Shown here one piece after another: positions 27,178 through 36,560 of a DNA stretch of 64,000 bases. The stretch is from Oleiphilaceae bacterium. Its GTDB lineage: Bacteria > Pseudomonadota > Gammaproteobacteria > Pseudomonadales > Oleiphilaceae. Within the stretch, counting starts at the first letter, position 1, and every line of letters starts with the position of its first letter. The translations under genes were made by a program, and so were the position numbers. Below the pieces are notes generated by a model. That model saw only the letters and a program-made list of their open reading frames with translations, was not told the origin of the DNA and made no database searches. The stretch spans positions 248,001 through 312,000 of the forward strand of contig JAKVBL010000005.1 of NCBI GenBank assembly GCA_022447365.1. Reading direction: 5' to 3'.

Positions 27178-29589
27178 CTATTTTCGCAGGCGCATCGAGT
27201 TAAATACAACAATTAAAGAGCTTAATGACATGCCGAGCGCAGCAAAATAAGGTGGAATGAAGCCGACCACTGCAAGTGGCAGCACGCATAAGTTATAGCC
27301 AAGTGCCCAGCAAATATTTTGAATAATGACTGTTCTTGTTCTGCGTGAATGCTGGAAAGCGTCAGCCAGTGATGCGAGGTGCTCGTTTAACAAAATGGCA
27401 TCCGCATTGAGCTTAGTTAAGTCACTCGCTCCGCCCATTGCAATAGATAGGTTTGCGCGAGACAAAACGGGAAGGTCGTTGATGCCATCGCCGACCATCG
27501 CCACTTTTCTTCCTTCAGATTGCAGCGACTCAACGTAGTTCAGCTTTTGTTCAGGCGATTGCTCAGCTAAGAACGATTCGATACTCAATGTGTCGGCGAC
27601 ATGTTTCACTGAATGATGCTGGTCGCCACTTAAAATATGCACGGTTTTGCCCAGCTTACGCAGCGTTTCAATGCAGGCAGCTGCCTCTTCTCTTAGAGTG
27701 TCTTCGAGCTCAAACCGAGCAACTAATGTAGTGCCGTCAGACATAAATACGACAGGTCCGTCGTGTTGATGTTGCAGTTCTTGTTTATCGAGCGTAGACG
27801 TATTTTGTTCGATAAAGCTAGCGCTGCCCATAAAATAGCGAGAGCCATCAATGATTCCGCTCACGCCTAAACCAACATAATTCTTGGCGTCGATGACTTC
27901 TTTGCTTGTCTGCTGAATAAATGCCTTGGCAATTGGGTGGGCGCTTTGGCGCTCAAGCGCGCTTGCAAATATAAGCGCGGTTTCTTTATCCAAGTTAGTG
28001 TTAGTGGCAAGCTGAACGTGAGAGATCGATAAACGACCTTCACTGAGTGTCCCTGTTTTGTCAAAAATAACATCATTCGCTTGGGACATAGCTTCGAGTG
28101 TATGATGCTTGGTAAGCAAGAATCCAAGTCTACGTAATGCTGATGTTGCGCCGGTCAAAGCAGTCGGTGTGGCGAGTGATAAGGCACAAGGGCATGTTAC
28201 GACGAGGACGGATAGGGTAATTGCAAAGGCTCTGTCAGAATCGATGTTCCACCAATAGACCGCTGTTAAACCGCAGGCGAGCAGTACGAAGGTAACAAAA
28301 TACGAGGCAAGATTATCAGCAATCGTTTGAGTGCTTGGTTTTGCAGCTTGAGCTTTCCCAATAAGCCTAACGATTGATGATAAGCGGCTTTGTTTCGCGG
28401 TGGCAGTTACTCGAATGTCTATGGTGTTATCCATATTTGCGGTACCGGCATGAATAACATCGCCCGTCGCTTTATATATTGGCAAGAATTCGCCTGTTAA
28501 TGCGGATTCGTCAAACCTGGTAGAGCCGTTTTCGATTAAGCCGTCTGCTGCGGCTAATTCGCCCTGTTTAATGCGGATGATATCGCCGACTTGAATACGC
28601 TGAGATACCAGGTTTTTTGTACTATCGCCTTCAACCAATGTGGCAGTTTCTGGAAGCAGTTGGTCCATATCTACATCATCATTTAAATAACGATGGCGTG
28701 TCTGCATTTCAATGAACCGACCCAGTAAAAGGAAGAACGCAAACATTGAAACAGAATCAAAATATACGTCTGATTCTAAGGTTGGGACGGTAGTAATGGT
28801 TGTATAGCTGCTCGCTAAGAACGCAATAATAATCGCAATTGAAACAGGCATGTCCATGCCTAGTTTGCGTGATTTGAGACTGCGAATAGCGGCTCTGTAA
28901 AAGGGGAGTGAAGCAAAGGCAACAACTGGCGCGGCCATGAACATGCTGACCCATCGAAATAGCGAAATCAGTTGTGTGTCGAGGTCGTTATACATTCCCA
29001 AATAGAGAGGGATAGAGAACATCATGTTCTGCATCGTAGCGATGCCCGCGACAGCGATCCGAAATACAGTGATGCGTTTCTCTCTTAGGGCCGCAAGTTT
29101 TGCTTCGTGATGTCTATAAGGCTTAGCGTTGTAGCCGAGTTTTCTAGCCTTAATGAGAACTTCACTTAATTGGCAGGGTGTCTCCCACTCAATATAGGCT
29201 TTGTGTGTACTGTGGTTTATCGAAAAATTTAGTACACCGTCGATGGCATTAATATCGCGCTCTAATAGCCATATACATGCTGCGCAGGTAATGCCAGAAA
29301 TACTCAAAGAGGTTTGCAATACACCATCGTGAGTTTGCACAAACTCTTCTTGTAATAGCGGGTCATCATAAAGCTCTAGTTGCTTTAATTCGCTGGGCTT
29401 CAATTCTTCAGCTTTGGGGGAGAATTCAGTGCGGTGAGCGTAGAAATTATCGAGACCTTCATGGGAGATCACTTCTGCTACGGCCAAGCAACCATAACAG
29501 CAAAAAGGTTCGTTCTTACCTTTGATCTCTAAGGTGGCGGAGAAGCCAGCAGGGACCGCTTCACCGCAGTGAAAACAGGGTGTTGTCAT
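27178..29589 (-). CDS. ccoI: Copper-translocating P-type ATPase for cbb3 assembly
   Basis: An 803-residue P1B-type ATPase. The N-terminus has a Cys-rich segment (CFHCGE at 5-10, CCYGC near 31) and a heavy-metal domain with CAAC near 100. The membrane domain includes the metal-site TCPCALSLATP, followed by the phosphorylation loop DKTGTL and MVGDGINDLPVL. The CcoI/FixI subtype exports copper to the periplasm for the CuB site of CcoN rather than for detoxification. Context directly after ccoH confirms the subtype. Confidence 0.95.
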   Translation of the reverse strand: MTTPCFHCGEAVPAGFSATLEIKGKNEPFCCYGCLAVAEVISHEGLDNFYAHRTEFSPKAEELKPSELKQLELYDDPLLQEEFVQTHDGVLQTSLSISGITCAACIWLLERDINAIDGVLNFSINHSTHKAYIEWETPCQLSEVLIKARKLGYNAKPYRHHEAKLAALREKRITVFRIAVAGIATMQNMMFSIPLYLGMYNDLDTQLISLFRWVSMFMAAPVVAFASLPFYRAAIRSLKSRKLGMDMPVSIAIIIAFLASSYTTITTVPTLESDVYFDSVSMFAFFLLLGRFIEMQTRHRYLNDDVDMDQLLPETATLVEGDSTKNLVSQRIQVGDIIRIKQGELAAADGLIENGSTRFDESALTGEFLPIYKATGDVIHAGTANMDNTIDIRVTATAKQSRLSSIVRLIGKAQAAKPSTQTIADNLASYFVTFVLLACGLTAVYWWNIDSDRAFAITLSVLVVTCPCALSLATPTALTGATSALRRLGFLLTKHHTLEAMSQANDVIFDKTGTLSEGRLSISHVQLATNTNLDKETALIFASALERQSAHPIAKAFIQQTSKEVIDAKNYVGLGVSGIIDGSRYFMGSASFIEQNTSTLDKQELQHQHDGPVVFMSDGTTLVARFELEDTLREEAAACIETLRKLGKTVHILSGDQHHSVKHVADTLSIESFLAEQSPEQKLNYVESLQSEGRKVAMVGDGINDLPVLSRANLSIAMGGASDLTKLNADAILLNEHLASLADAFQHSRRTRTVIIQNICWALGYNLCVLPLAVVGFIPPYFAALGMSLSSLIVVFNSMRLRK

Positions 29590-29598
29590 CAGGTATGG

Positions 29599-30102
29599 TT
29601 AGGGTGCAAGCAAATAGTTTTCTGTTGGCAATGAGGTTTTTTGACGAACTCTCCATGACTCATCATGCGCATATAGATCGAGATACCAGTTTCCGCTAAG
29701 GTTTTCAGGTACTTCTGCGACATACGGACCTTCAGCGGTTGGTAAGAATTTTGTCACTGAATCTCTCTCTCCGAGAGTAGGGTGGACAAGTTTGAGCGTA
29801 ACAAAAGGCTCTTTTGTTTTGGCTAGACTTTTCAAATCTATTAGCGCGTTGCCTTCTGCGTCAATACTGACATAGGCGCGTACAGCAAGTTTTTTGGCTA
29901 GACGATCTTGCCCAATCGTTTGGTTTATATCGAGCCCATCTTTGTAATAGTTGTCACTAACGAGCGAGTCTTTACCCTTCACTGCATGGTAGATCATGAT
30001 GCTACTGAGAAATACAGAAGCTAAAGGGAAGAACATAATAAAATACAGCCAGTTTCGTTTTTTTGGATCTGGCTGTTTAGATTGGATTGTTTGACTCGAC
30101 AT
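29599..30102 (-). CDS. ccoH: FixH/CcoH family protein
   Basis: A 167-residue protein with a single transmembrane helix near 20-42 (WLYFIMFFPLASVFLSSIMI), then VSDNYYKDGLDINQTI, characteristic of FixH, and a periplasmic beta domain. It is required for stable cbb3 assembly, probably in contact with CcoN. Ten bases separate it from ccoI. Confidence 0.9.
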   Translation of the reverse strand: MSSQTIQSKQPDPKKRNWLYFIMFFPLASVFLSSIMIYHAVKGKDSLVSDNYYKDGLDINQTIGQDRLAKKLAVRAYVSIDAEGNALIDLKSLAKTKEPFVTLKLVHPTLGERDSVTKFLPTAEGPYVAEVPENLSGNWYLDLYAHDESWRVRQKTSLPTENYLLAP

Positions 30103-30128
30103 CAGGGTTCCGGGCTAAGTTTACATAA

Positions 30129-31580
30129 TCATTCGCGAGCGCCGAGGAAGCGGCTTTCGGAATGAGCTATTAGATCTGGGTTATCGAGAGAGTTTACCGT
30201 AAAACTTATCTCGTTACTGCTACTAGGGAGTAGTGATGGCTTTGCTTCAACAATTGTTGGCAAACTATACACTTCACCCGATTTCACTGTGATTTCTGAT
30301 CGCGTGGCGAGACGAACTTCAGGAATGCCATCGACCTTAATCGCGACTCGCTGAGTCTCGTCCGTCATGTTGACGATCTTAAGGGTGTAAGAGTTTTCAA
30401 TATGACCAAGACCATTTAGTTGGAATAGCGAGCCTCTATCACGAATAACGTCTAACTCTAAGGGGACTCGTCCAAAAATATGGTTGAAAAATGCGCCGGT
30501 CATAATAATGAGCAATACACCATATGCGATCGCTTTAGGACGCAATATATGACTTTCTTTGCCTTGTAAGCGGTGTTCGGTGGTATAACTGATCAGCCCT
30601 TTCGGATACTCCATTTTTTCCATGATGGAGTCACAAGCATCGATGCAGAGTGCGCAGCCAATACACTCGTATTGGAGGCCATCTCTTATGTCTATGCCTG
30701 TTGGACAAACTTGAACACACATGCCGCAATCGACACAGTCGCCAAGGCCTTGTTCTTTGTAATCTGAGTTCCGCTTACGGCTACCGCGAGGATCTCCTCG
30801 CGAAGCGTCATAGGCTACGGCAAGTGTATCGTCGTCATACATCACTGACTGAAAACGCGCATAAGGGCACATGTAAAGGCATACCTGCTCTCGTAACCAT
30901 CCTGCATTCATATAGGTTGCGAGCGTGAAGAATGCGATCCAGAAAACTGCCCAGCCATTGGCAGAGTAGGTAAATAAGTCAGGAACAAGCTCTCTAATTG
31001 GGTAAAAGTACCCCACGAATGTCAGGCCAGTTCCGAATGCTACCGACAGCCAAAGAAGGTGTTTAATACCTTTTTTGGTGATCTTGCTGATGTCGTTGTC
31101 GGACTTATCTAGCTTCATGCGCTGATTTCTGCTGCCTTCTACCTTTTCTTCAATCCACATAAAGATAAACGTCCATGCGGTTTGAGGACAGGTGTAGCCA
31201 CACCAAAGGCGACCAAATAAAGTCGTCACGAAAAATAGTGCGAATGCAGAGATGATCAGCGTGACTGCCAGTAAGAAGAAATCTTGAGGCCAAAAGGTGA
31301 TTCCGAAAACATGGAATTTTCGTTCTGGAAGATCGAAATGTACCAGCTGTTGGCCGTTAATGGAAATCCAGCAAATAGCGAAGTAGGCGAGCATTAATGC
31401 CCAAAGTGTGTAGCGTCGTATTCCGTGGAAAAAACCAGTAATTTTCTTAACGTATATCTTTTTGCGTGAAGCGTAGAGTTCGACGGTCTTTGTGACGCCG
31501 TCTTGTGCCGTTGGGCTGCTATAAGTTTCGAGTTTTTCTGCGCCTGGTTCTATGTTTTTAACTGGAATTTTATTCGACAT
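30129..31580 (-). CDS. ccoG: cbb3 maturation ferredoxin-type protein CcoG (RdxA/FixG)
   Basis: A 483-residue membrane protein with about five helices, NapH-like WCGYTCPQTAW and the two 4Fe-4S motifs CVDCGMCVQVCPTG and CIGCALCIDACDS, followed by a C-terminal Ig-like domain. CcoG is a cupric reductase that supplies Cu(I) for cbb3. It lies 88 bases after ccoP, with a GAGCCCTT/AAGGGCTC hairpin (31636-31657) in between that lacks a T-run and may stabilise the ccoNOQP message. Confidence 0.95.
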   Translation of the reverse strand: MSNKIPVKNIEPGAEKLETYSSPTAQDGVTKTVELYASRKKIYVKKITGFFHGIRRYTLWALMLAYFAICWISINGQQLVHFDLPERKFHVFGITFWPQDFFLLAVTLIISAFALFFVTTLFGRLWCGYTCPQTAWTFIFMWIEEKVEGSRNQRMKLDKSDNDISKITKKGIKHLLWLSVAFGTGLTFVGYFYPIRELVPDLFTYSANGWAVFWIAFFTLATYMNAGWLREQVCLYMCPYARFQSVMYDDDTLAVAYDASRGDPRGSRKRNSDYKEQGLGDCVDCGMCVQVCPTGIDIRDGLQYECIGCALCIDACDSIMEKMEYPKGLISYTTEHRLQGKESHILRPKAIAYGVLLIIMTGAFFNHIFGRVPLELDVIRDRGSLFQLNGLGHIENSYTLKIVNMTDETQRVAIKVDGIPEVRLATRSEITVKSGEVYSLPTIVEAKPSLLPSSSNEISFTVNSLDNPDLIAHSESRFLGARE

Positions 31581-31668
31581 ACGCTCTCTTCACTGGTTGC
31601 GTTAAATACTGACGAAATAGGCTTTTTTGATGGTAGAGCCCTTCGAAACAAGGGCTCAGGAGTGTCGT

Positions 31669-32589
31669 TTACTTTTGAGATAAACTGATCACGTAAGCGG
31701 TAAGAAGATGGATTTTCTCTTCGCTTAAACGATCTGATTGAGCAGGCATTACGCCAGCACGACCATAAAGTAGTGTGTGCTTCATACGCTTAGGCGTAGA
31801 ACCATATAACCAAATATTGTCAGTTAGATTGGGTGCGCCAATAGCTTGGTTACCTTTTGCATCAGGGCCATGACATGCAGCACACGCAGTTTGATACATC
31901 GCTGCACCACGCTCTGCGGCTTCCTGGTCATCACTACGACCACTAAATGCAAGCAGGTAATGCACCATGTCATCGATCTGCGCATTGGTCATGTCGGGGT
32001 TTAAACCCCTAGCAGGCATGTTGCCCATACGGCCATTTACTAGCGTTGCTTTGATAGCTTCAGCTGAACCGCCATACAACCAATCATCGTCTGTTAGGTT
32101 AGGGAAGCCGATACCGCCGCGTGCTGCTGAACCGTGGCAAACTGCACAGTTATTGGCAAACAAGCGTTGACCAACTTTCATTGCTTCTGCGTCTTGCGCT
32201 AATTCTTCAATTGGAGTCGCGCCGTATGCTTCGAAGATTGGGCCATATTTAGCTTCAGCATCTTCAACTTCTTTTTGCCACTGATTGACCTGAGTCCAAG
32301 GCACACTGCCTTCTTCTAGTTCAATCGATAGCATTCCTTTGTAGTTACCTAGTCCTGGGTAGAGGACATAGTATGCGAGGGCGAATACACAGGTTGCAAC
32401 GAACATGTATAGCCACCACTTAGGTAACGGGTTATCAAGCTCTTCGATCCCATCGAAAGCGTGACCTACTGTTTGATCAGTCTCAGTGTCAGTGGTTTGG
32501 CTCTTACGTGTTACGTATATCAACCACAAGCAGCCGAAAATTGATCCTAAACTGATTATTGAAACCCAAAAGCTCCAGAAACTAGTCAT
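31669..32589 (-). CDS. ccoP: cbb3-type cytochrome c oxidase subunit III
   Basis: A 306-residue di-haem cytochrome with two N-terminal transmembrane helices and two c-type haem motifs, CAVCHG and CAACHG, each followed by a Met ligand region (GNMPARG and GVMPAQ). I start at the ATG at 32589, which overlaps ccoQ by eight bases. The longer frame reads back through ccoQ. It accepts electrons from soluble cytochromes and passes them to CcoO. Confidence 0.95.
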   Translation of the reverse strand: MTSFWSFWVSIISLGSIFGCLWLIYVTRKSQTTDTETDQTVGHAFDGIEELDNPLPKWWLYMFVATCVFALAYYVLYPGLGNYKGMLSIELEEGSVPWTQVNQWQKEVEDAEAKYGPIFEAYGATPIEELAQDAEAMKVGQRLFANNCAVCHGSAARGGIGFPNLTDDDWLYGGSAEAIKATLVNGRMGNMPARGLNPDMTNAQIDDMVHYLLAFSGRSDDQEAAERGAAMYQTACAACHGPDAKGNQAIGAPNLTDNIWLYGSTPKRMKHTLLYGRAGVMPAQSDRLSEEKIHLLTAYVISLSQK

Positions 32590-32767
32590 GATTATCTCTC
32601 TCTTTTTCGCGCAACGTTCGTTCAGCGATATCTTCATCGTCAAATGGGAGGTTGGAAGCATCTTCAAAGTCTTTCTTCTTTGAATTACTAAAAGCCCACC
32701 AACATATTCCTGCGAAGACGATCATCACTAATATTGTCGAAAGTCCCCTTAGCGTATTTATATCCAT
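32582..32767 (-). CDS. ccoQ: cbb3-type oxidase subunit IV (CcoQ)
   Basis: A 61-residue single-helix protein (MDINTLRGLSTILVMIVFAG), with the FAxSNSKKKDFEDASNLPF stretch common to CcoQ. I prefer the ATG at 32767 over an upstream TTG. CcoQ stabilises the oxidase. It sits seven bases after ccoO. Confidence 0.92.
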   Translation of the reverse strand: MDINTLRGLSTILVMIVFAGICWWAFSNSKKKDFEDASNLPFDDEDIAERTLREKERDNHD

Positions 32768-32774
32768 TATTTGC

Positions 32775-33380
32775 TTACTTGTTCCCAATCAACGTACCGA
32801 GGTTTTGAAGGTAAGCAACAAGCGCTTCAATTTCAGTCTTACCTTTTACTGCATCTGAAGCTCCTGCAATGTCTTCATCAGTGTATGGGACGCCAACTTT
32901 ACGGAGAGCCTCCATTTTTTTAGGTGTTGTCTTATGATCGATTTTAGCGGTGAACAGCCAAGGGTAAGCTGGCATCTTAGACTCAGGTACAACATTTCGA
33001 GGGTTGTACATATGAGCTCGGTGCCAATCATCACTATAGCGACCGCCTACACGCGCTAAGTCAGGACCCGTGCGCTTTGACCCCCATAAAAATGGGTGGT
33101 CGTAAACAAATTCACCAGCTACTGAGTAATGGCCATAACGCTCTGTTTCTGCGCGGAACGGACGAATCATTTGTGTGTGACAAGTATGGCACCCTTCACG
33201 GATATATATGTCACGACCTTCTAGTTGTACCGCAGTATAAGGCTTAAGTCCCTCGACAGGTGTTTTCATATCCTTGTTAAAGAAAAGAGGTACAACTTCC
33301 ACTAAGAAACCAAAGCTTATTGCGACAATGATTAATGGGATCATTAGGCCAAGGTTTTTCTCAATTATTTCATGGTTCAT
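32775..33380 (-). CDS. ccoO: cbb3-type cytochrome c oxidase subunit II
   Basis: A 201-residue membrane-anchored mono-haem cytochrome c. The N-terminal helix covers about 11-33, and the haem motif CHTCH is at 64-68 with [11 protein letters not shown] behind it. The Met ligand lies in the [12 protein letters not shown] segment. The start is the ATG at 33380 with AAGGAGAG upstream; a longer frame overlaps ccoN. Confidence 0.95.
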   Translation of the reverse strand: MNHEIIEKNLGLMIPLIIVAISFGFLVEVVPLFFNKDMKTPVEGLKPYTAVQLEGRDIYIREGCHTCHTQMIRPFRAETERYGHYSVAGEFVYDHPFLWGSKRTGPDLARVGGRYSDDWHRAHMYNPRNVVPESKMPAYPWLFTAKIDHKTTPKKMEALRKVGVPYTDEDIAGASDAVKGKTEIEALVAYLQNLGTLIGNK

Positions 33381-33393
33381 TCTATCGCTCTCC

Positions 33394-34821
33394 TTAAGCT
33401 TGTGCTGGCACTGAGTCGAGTGCTTTAGCACTTGTTTGTCTAATAGTTAGCCAAACATTAAGGGCCATAATAAGCATGCCTGACAGGAAGATAGCTCCGC
33501 CGATTAATCTGACTACATACCCATTATGGCTCGCTTCTAGAGATTCAACAAAGCTATAAGTGAGAGTGCCATCGGTATTGACTGCACGCCACATTAAGCC
33601 TTGCATGATTCCGTTAACCCACATCGCTGCGATATATAGAACTGTACCAGCCGTTGCTAGCCAGAAGTGAAGGTTGATCAATGAAATACTGAACATTTCT
33701 TTCACACCGAATAGGCGAGGGATTAGATGGTATGTTGCACCGATCGAGATCATAGCTACCCAGCCTAATGCTCCAGAGTGAACGTGGCCAATAGTCCAGT
33801 CTGTGTTATGTGATAGCGCATTCACGGTTTTAATCGCCATCATCGGACCTTCAAATGTCGACATTCCGTAGAAAGAAAGTGATACAACAAGGAAGCGTAG
33901 AATAGGGTCAGTTCGTAGTTTGTCCCAAGCACCAGATAGCGTCATCATACCATTGATCATGCCACCCCAAGATGGAGCAAGAAGAACAAGAGACATAACC
34001 ATGCCGGCTGTTTGTGCCCAATCTGGAAGTGCGCTGTAGTGAAGGTGATGGGATCCAGCCCAAACATAAAGCGAGATTAAGGCCCAAAAATGGACAATAG
34101 ATAAGCGGTAAGAATAAACAGGTCGTCCAGCTTGTTTTGGAACGAAGTAATACATTATTCCTAGAAAGCCTGCAGTCAAGAAGAAACCTACTGCATTGTG
34201 GCCGTACCACCATTGCATCATTGCATCGACTGTGCCTGAGTATATAGAGTACGACTTCATAAAGGTAACTGGAATAGCCAAATTGTTACCGATATGGAGT
34301 ACTGCAACCGTCAGGATGAAGCCACCGTAGAACCAGTTCGCAACATAAATATGTTTGGTTTTGCGCTTAGTGATAGTGCCAAAGAATAAAATCGCGTAAG
34401 AAACCCATACTAGTGCAATTAAGATATCAATTGGCCATTCAAGCTCAGCATATTCTTTTGTACTAGTGAAGCCCATTGGAAGAGTTATTGCTGCTGCAAC
34501 AATAACTGCTTGCCAGCCCCAGAATACGAATGATGCGAGAGAGTCTGAGATCAAACGTGCTTGACAGGTTCTCTGTACAACGTATAACGATGTTGCAAAC
34601 AATGCGGAACCGCCAAAGGCGAAGATGACCGCGTTAGTGTGCAGTGGTCGAATACGGCCAAAACTCAAGTATTGGTTGTCGAAGTTTAACTCCGGCCAAA
34701 CTAATTGAGCGGCGATAAATACGCCTGCAGCCATGCCGACAATTCCCCATACCACCGTCATCACGGCGAATTGTCGTACAACTTTATAGTTGTAAGTGAT
34801 TGGGTTGATCTCGTTGCTCAT
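33394..34821 (-). CDS. ccoN: cbb3-type cytochrome c oxidase subunit I
   Basis: A 475-residue catalytic subunit with twelve membrane helices. It contains the histidines of haem b, haem b3 and CuB ([48 protein letters not shown]), with the Tyr in WWYGHN that is cross-linked to a CuB histidine in C-family oxidases. This high-affinity oxidase works at low oxygen. It heads the operon, 177 bases behind an FNR-type box. Confidence 0.97.
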   Translation of the reverse strand: MSNEINPITYNYKVVRQFAVMTVVWGIVGMAAGVFIAAQLVWPELNFDNQYLSFGRIRPLHTNAVIFAFGGSALFATSLYVVQRTCQARLISDSLASFVFWGWQAVIVAAAITLPMGFTSTKEYAELEWPIDILIALVWVSYAILFFGTITKRKTKHIYVANWFYGGFILTVAVLHIGNNLAIPVTFMKSYSIYSGTVDAMMQWWYGHNAVGFFLTAGFLGIMYYFVPKQAGRPVYSYRLSIVHFWALISLYVWAGSHHLHYSALPDWAQTAGMVMSLVLLAPSWGGMINGMMTLSGAWDKLRTDPILRFLVVSLSFYGMSTFEGPMMAIKTVNALSHNTDWTIGHVHSGALGWVAMISIGATYHLIPRLFGVKEMFSISLINLHFWLATAGTVLYIAAMWVNGIMQGLMWRAVNTDGTLTYSFVESLEASHNGYVVRLIGGAIFLSGMLIMALNVWLTIRQTSAKALDSVPAQA

Positions 34822-34997
34822 TATTGAAGATCCATTCAGTTGCGTTTTCGAGGCTTGCTTTAATTCGAATCAAAGCGTTCAGAAGCTGGTCGGAAATCAG
34901 CACTTAGTTTATTTGCCATTGTGATCTAGGGCAAAAACCTAGATGGCGCGAAGAATAAATGTAGCACTATGCAAAATCAACCAAATCTGCCGCTAAA

Positions 34998-35011
34998 TTG
35001 ATTTCGCTCAA
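34998..35011 (-). promoter_or_regulatory. FNR/ANR-type box upstream of ccoN
   Basis: TTGAT-TTCG-CTCAA matches the consensus TTGAT-N4-ATCAA at nine of ten positions. A -10-like CATAGT on the - strand at 34972-34967 would put the transcription start near 34960-34963, about 42-44 bases from the box centre. That is the spacing of a class II activated promoter. This fits oxygen-limited induction of cbb3; binding itself is inferred. Confidence 0.75.
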
Positions 35012-35093
35012 GAGTTTAGTTCAACTTTAGAAAGATGAACAAAAAGCGAACAGTTGTAGGGCTAAAGCTGAAACCTCAGCCCTGATGCGGGGT

Positions 35094-35381
35094 TTAATGA
35101 CGGGAGTCAAGAAGAGTGACGTGTTCTTCTCTTTCAAGCATCAGCGAAAGCTTAGACATAGCTTCTTTTCGCTCGGAAGATTCGAACCATTTATCCCAGT
35201 CTAATTTACTACGCCACTTGCAAAGAATGACGTGGTGACGAGGATTTTCGATATCACTTAAGGACTCTCCTGAGATAAAACCGGGAGCTTTTACTGAGGC
35301 TGCAAGCACCTCAAGTGCTGCATCTTCATAATTCTTTTCAAGTGTTTCAGCAATGTAGCGATTAATTATTACGCGAATCAT
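35094..35381 (-). CDS. Antibiotic biosynthesis monooxygenase (ABM) family protein
   Basis: A 95-residue dimeric alpha/beta-barrel-type protein, with VIINRYIAETLEKNYEDAALEV at the start and ILCKWRSKLDWDKWFES in the middle, as in ABM/quinol monooxygenase-like domains. No haem-degrading signature can be assigned. Function unknown, possibly quinone or small-molecule oxidation. It is divergent from tusA. Confidence 0.75.
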   Translation of the reverse strand: MIRVIINRYIAETLEKNYEDAALEVLAASVKAPGFISGESLSDIENPRHHVILCKWRSKLDWDKWFESSERKEAMSKLSLMLEREEHVTLLDSRH

Positions 35382-35444
35382 ACTTTATTCCGTTGTATCA
35401 ATGTTTAAAATGCACTGTATAAATCATAGCTTAGAAAAACGAAT

Positions 35445-35672
35445 ATGGAATTTGATATAGAGTTAGATGCTACTGGATTATTGTGTCCGGAACCGGTCAT
35501 GCTGCTGCATGAAAAAATGCCCGATATGGAAAGCGGTGCAGTATTAAAAGTGCGCGCGACAGATCCATCGACTACGCGAGACATTCCTCAATTTTGCAGA
35601 TTTTTAGGGCACACCCTGCTTGAGCAGCACGAGGAAGACAAAGCTTTTATCTATTTTATTCAAAAAGCATAA
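35445..35672 (+). CDS. tusA: TusA-like sulfur carrier
   Basis: A 75-residue protein with the TusA motif LDATGLLCPEPVMLL; Cys14 carries the persulfide. The later VRATDPSTTRDIPQFCRFLGH segment is standard. It relays sulfur from IscS to tRNA 2-thiouridine or other pathways. It is a single gene convergent with an EamA exporter. Confidence 0.88.
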   Translation: MEFDIELDATGLLCPEPVMLLHEKMPDMESGAVLKVRATDPSTTRDIPQFCRFLGHTLLEQHEEDKAFIYFIQKA

Positions 35673-35693
35673 CGTTAATTGATTGTTGGGTGA

Positions 35694-36560
35694 TCACTTC
35701 ACTTTCATGTTGATAAGGCCCGCAGCGACAATAAATCCTGAACCTACGAATATTGCAAGTGTGATGGCCTCTCCCCAAAATGCCCACCCAATGTAAGCGG
35801 TGAAGATCAGCGACGTGTAGGTGTATTGTCCTATTTTTCCGGCTTCTGCCCGTTTGTAGGCATAGGTCACGAGTAATTGACCTAATGTGGCAACTCCGGC
35901 AAGCGTCAATAACAAGGTAAACTGATTAAAAGACGGTTCTGACCAGTTCTGAAGCGCAACCGGCAACGACGCTAAACTCGCAAACAAACCGAAGTAAAAC
36001 ACGGTTCGCAAGGCGGGCTCTCCGCCGCCCATCTTACGGATAGTGACTTTTGCCAACGCCGCGAGACACGCACCTAACAAACCAATTCCTACCAGAGATA
36101 GCGCATCGAATGTGGCTGACATATTCTGTTGAAGCTTAGGCTCACTAATAATGCACACACCTATGAAACCAAGAATGATGGCAAACCAAGTTGCTGCAGA
36201 ACTTATTTCTTTTAGCCACAATGCTGCGATCAATGGGATAAAAAACGGTGTGCACAGTTTTAAAAGAATCGCCTCGGTAAAGTGCATGCGGCCCAAAATA
36301 TAAAAGAAGCAGCTCATTGCACTGACACCTATCAAACCACGCACTAAGTGCAGATGCATTTGCTGGCTTTTAAAACCTGTAAAGCCAAACTGATGAATGA
36401 TCAATGGGATGATGATAATGAGCGCGAGGGAGTTGCGGAAAAACACAATGGTTTCTGTACTCAGGTCGGCGCTCATATATTTTATAAGCGCCCCCATGAT
36501 GGCAAAACAGATTTCACCGCCAATAATTGCGGCGATGGGTAGTGCTAATGACGAATTCAT
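35694..36560 (-). CDS. DMT-family (EamA) transporter
   Basis: A 288-residue protein with ten predicted helices in two EamA repeats (about 5-140 and 150-285). FFRNSLALIIIIPLI, ALWLKEISS and FWGEAITLAIFVGSGFIVAAG are typical of metabolite exporters. The substrate is unknown. Its start overlaps the dsbD stop by four bases (ATGA type), so it is in the dsbD transcript. Confidence 0.88.
   Translation of the reverse strand: MNSSLALPIAAIIGGEICFAIMGALIKYMSADLSTETIVFFRNSLALIIIIPLIIHQFGFTGFKSQQMHLHLVRGLIGVSAMSCFFYILGRMHFTEAILLKLCTPFFIPLIAALWLKEISSAATWFAIILGFIGVCIISEPKLQQNMSATFDALSLVGIGLLGACLAALAKVTIRKMGGGEPALRTVFYFGLFASLASLPVALQNWSEPSFNQFTLLLTLAGVATLGQLLVTYAYKRAEAGKIGQYTYTSLIFTAYIGWAFWGEAITLAIFVGSGFIVAAGLINMKVK

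Noticed and set aside
31636..31657. Hairpin after ccoP as a terminator
   Set aside because: The stem is good but neither side has a T-run, and ccoG continues in the same direction.
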